From Lindgomyces ingoldianus (taxonomy: Eukaryota > Ascomycota > Dothideomycetes > Pleosporales > Lindgomycetaceae): a stretch of 64,000 bases of DNA. The stretch's first letter is position 1. The number at the start of each line of letters is the position of its first letter. The notes under the pieces are model-generated. The model was not told the DNA's origin and did no database searches. It was given only the letters and a program-made list of their open reading frames with translations. A program made the position numbers and the translations under genes. Where the stretch lies: NCBI RefSeq assembly GCF_010093535.1, contig NW_022985171.1, positions 1,129,766 through 1,193,765 on the forward strand. Direction: 5' to 3'. This document shows, in pieces, positions 61,301 through 64,000 of the stretch.

Positions 61301-62131
61301 GGGAAGGCTATCAAGGGGTTCGTAGAGGATGGGAATTATGCCTAGAGGAAATTGGATCTTGATTGAGTGGTGTAGATGAGGCATAATAAAGGTGGCTAGG
61401 CACGTTATAGTGCAGAAATTAGAATCGAAAAGGTTGTTTTAGGTGGGATGATTTTCACAGATTCCACGTACTTAAAGGATATTATACAAAGAGCAACTTG
61501 AGGTGGACCAATGAGGGATATGCACGATAGCTGACATGAATATGGAAAATACGTCATGAAAAAAAGTGAAAATGCCTCGAGAGTTGACACGGATTCTGAG
61601 AGTTAAGGATTTTCATCTAATAAGCCAGTAGCATCGTTGGATACCAGCAGAGATACCTGAACTCAAAGGTCTCGTATTAGTTAATGGCTTGGCACCTATG
61701 CTATCTAGGGAAAGGGGTAGTGTGACATCTTACGTGTAGCGCTACCGCACCTTCCTAAGCTAATAGTATATGAATAGCTCATGATATTAAATGTACCATG
61801 TTGCTTTTATATGCACAGCCGACTTTTTTTCCTATCCCTAATGTTGATTTATGCATTGTTGGCTCGTTGCAATTTCAGTAAGCTAAACAAGTTAAAAGAA
61901 AAGGATGTGTGCAGGTCATCGTTTCAAGATTATGTACGCACCACAGAGACACGAACACCCAAGATGTGCGCTGTGAACAAGAAACAGTCTTATTCATTTA
62001 TTCTCCTCAAAACAAGTCAAAGACTTTACGCATCTCAATAAAGACAGACGTATTTCCCACTATCTTCTTCCCCCCTCCACAATCCTGTCATCTGGACTAA
62101 GCTAGCAGGAGTGGGCTTGTTTCAGTTCAGT
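58345..62131. other. gene-poor interval with a C/T homopolymer
   Basis: Nearly 3.8 kb without a supported gene. The 3' region of the RhoGAP gene contains 16 C followed by 14 T (58450-58479). Frames of 129 and 128 codons at 59737-60412 overlap each other and resemble nothing. A TTATTATTATTATTATAA microsatellite lies near 60674. The right end would contain the THI4 3' untranslated region. Confidence 0.45.
58450..58479 (+). repeat. poly-C/poly-T tract
   Basis: Sixteen C then fourteen T in a row, about 110 bp after the RhoGAP stop codon. Such runs are prone to length error in sequencing. Confidence 0.9.
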
Positions 62132-63335
<1,204 letters not shown>

Positions 63336-63377
63336 TTTTCACGATTCAATTAACTCCTCGTTATTGGGATTTGAAGT

Positions 63378-63631
63378 CTAGAGAAGTCAGAGTGTCCAAG
63401 ACGATCAGGAAGGATTGGGGAAGGCATGATTCCTTTCGCTGGTATTATCCAGAGTCAAGTTCAAACCGTATGATCTCAGCCTTCTCCCAACTACTCCACT
63501 CCCCCTCCTCTCCTCACCTATCTCATATATGTGTGGTATATGGAAGTAAGTGAGGTGGGGAGGAGAGAGCAGTAGTTGGAATCTAGCACCGGTTTCATGC
63601 TCAGTATACTTAACACTGATTGCGTTTGTAC
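63378..63631 (-). other. inferred 5'-leader intron of THI4 containing the riboswitch
   Basis: On the minus strand a donor GTACAA at 63631 and an acceptor CTCTAG ending at 63378, with a CTGAC branch just before it, bound a 254-base candidate intron that holds the whole aptamer. It ends 42 bases before the THI4 AUG. The arrangement follows TPP-controlled thiamine genes of Neurospora, where aptamer state decides splicing. The splice sites are inferred. Confidence 0.5.
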
Positions 63632-63680
63632 CTTGATGACTTTGAGATAATGCCCGCGCGTAGAATATGTCTTCGTGCAT
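63405..63680 (-). other. upstream ORF in the THI4 leader
   Basis: An ATG at 63680 opens a 91-codon frame in the unspliced leader that ends 69 bases before the THI4 start. If the candidate intron is removed, the same ATG opens a 21-codon frame that also stops before the THI4 AUG. Either form could limit initiation at THI4, and retention of the intron would lengthen the upstream frame. Confidence 0.45.
63424..63600 (-). promoter_or_regulatory. TPP (thiamine pyrophosphate) riboswitch aptamer
   Basis: The minus strand shows the conserved TPP aptamer core: GCTGAGATCATACGG (63480-63466), followed by TTGAACTTGA and then TGGATAATACCAGCGAAAGGA (around 63452-63432). P1 can form between GCATG (63600-63596) and CATGC (63428-63424), and P2 between AAACCG (63595-63590) and CGGTTT (63468-63463). 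The segment between GGTGC and GCTGAGA is about 105 bases, a long P3 insertion like those seen in fungal members. It lies in the THI4 leader, the expected gene. Confidence 0.93.
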
Positions 63681-64000
63681 GGTAAATCACTGGCGGGTGG
63701 ATTGTACATTTGAGGTTTGAGGTGTTTGATACCTAGTCGTGTTAGTAGTTCTTTTTCACTCAGCAACAAGAATCAGGGATACTGTACGAAGATTTGAGCA
63801 CTCAGAAGTGTCCTAGTGACTGACGAGAACGAAAGCTGGCAAAGAGCGGTTTGAAGAGAAAGGTGGGTGCTTCTTAAGTTCTCCGACACAGAACCCCACG
63901 TCACGACCTCCGATACTCAGCGCAGGATATAGCGGGGCTTGATGTTCACATCATGCATTGGTTCCGGAAAATTGACAGGGGTTCGGAAGAGCTACCCCGC
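63681..64000. promoter_or_regulatory. THI4 upstream region
   Basis: Contains the transcription start region of THI4 and runs to the window edge. No other gene is visible. The phrase CTGACGAGAACGAAAGCTGGC near 63821 is unremarkable. Confidence 0.4.

Overview
The window is nuclear DNA of a filamentous ascomycete (Pezizomycotina). Evidence: many 45-180 bp introns with GTRNGT-type donors and CTRAC branch points, fungal versions of housekeeping genes (ARH1, ACH1, COG3, eIF5A, RRN7, UBI-L40, TOS4-like, PPT1, THI4), a fungal THI4 with a TPP riboswitch in a 5'-leader intron, and an AT-rich transposon island with the C-to-T/G-to-A decay typical of repeat-induced point mutation (RIP). I cannot place the class. 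All intron boundaries were worked out by eye from reading frame and splice signals.

Layout. (1) 1-2483: a short tandem repeat, a possible solo LTR and the mitochondrial adrenodoxin reductase ARH1 (minus strand). (2) 2522-18227: a three-deep nest of transposons. A Fot1/pogo DNA transposon (53-bp TIRs, TA target duplication) was entered by a minus-strand Ty3/gypsy chromodomain retrotransposon (585-bp LTRs, AAGAC duplication), which was entered within its integrase by a plus-strand Ty1/copia element (269-bp LTRs, CTAAT duplication). All three are decayed. The nest begins 38 bp upstream of the ARH1 start codon. (3) 18759-40356: a gene-dense core block: four-TM membrane protein, Whi5/Nrm1-like G1/S repressor candidate, acetyl-CoA hydrolase, COG3, eIF5A, RRN7, ubiquitin-L40 fusion, TOS4-like FHA protein, L1-domain ribosome-biogenesis protein and palmitoyl-protein thioesterase. 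(4) 40357-47920: an accessory stretch with a frameshifted AIG1-like GTPase pseudogene, two copies of a short TIR element rich in CGTACG motifs (one with a perfect 10-bp target duplication that splits an open frame), and a stop-riddled coiled-coil gene. (5) 47921-49498: a secreted, probably GPI-anchored protein with four copies of a six-cysteine module. (6) 49499-54331: a long gene-poor stretch leading to a LIM-LIM-coiled-coil-RhoGAP gene (54332-58344). (7) 58345-62131: gene-poor. (8) 62132-63631: THI4 with its riboswitch.

Functional links are loose, as usual in such genomes. RRN7, the L1-domain protein, eIF5A and UBI-L40 all serve ribosome production or translation. The Whi5/Nrm1-like and TOS4-like genes are both expected G1/S-regulon members and both have ACGCG-type sites upstream. 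COG3 and eIF5A share a 221-bp divergent promoter. The most unusual content is the nested transposon island abutting ARH1, the TIR element with a 10-bp duplication, the four-module cysteine protein, and the THI4 leader, where riboswitch, intron and upstream ORF coincide.
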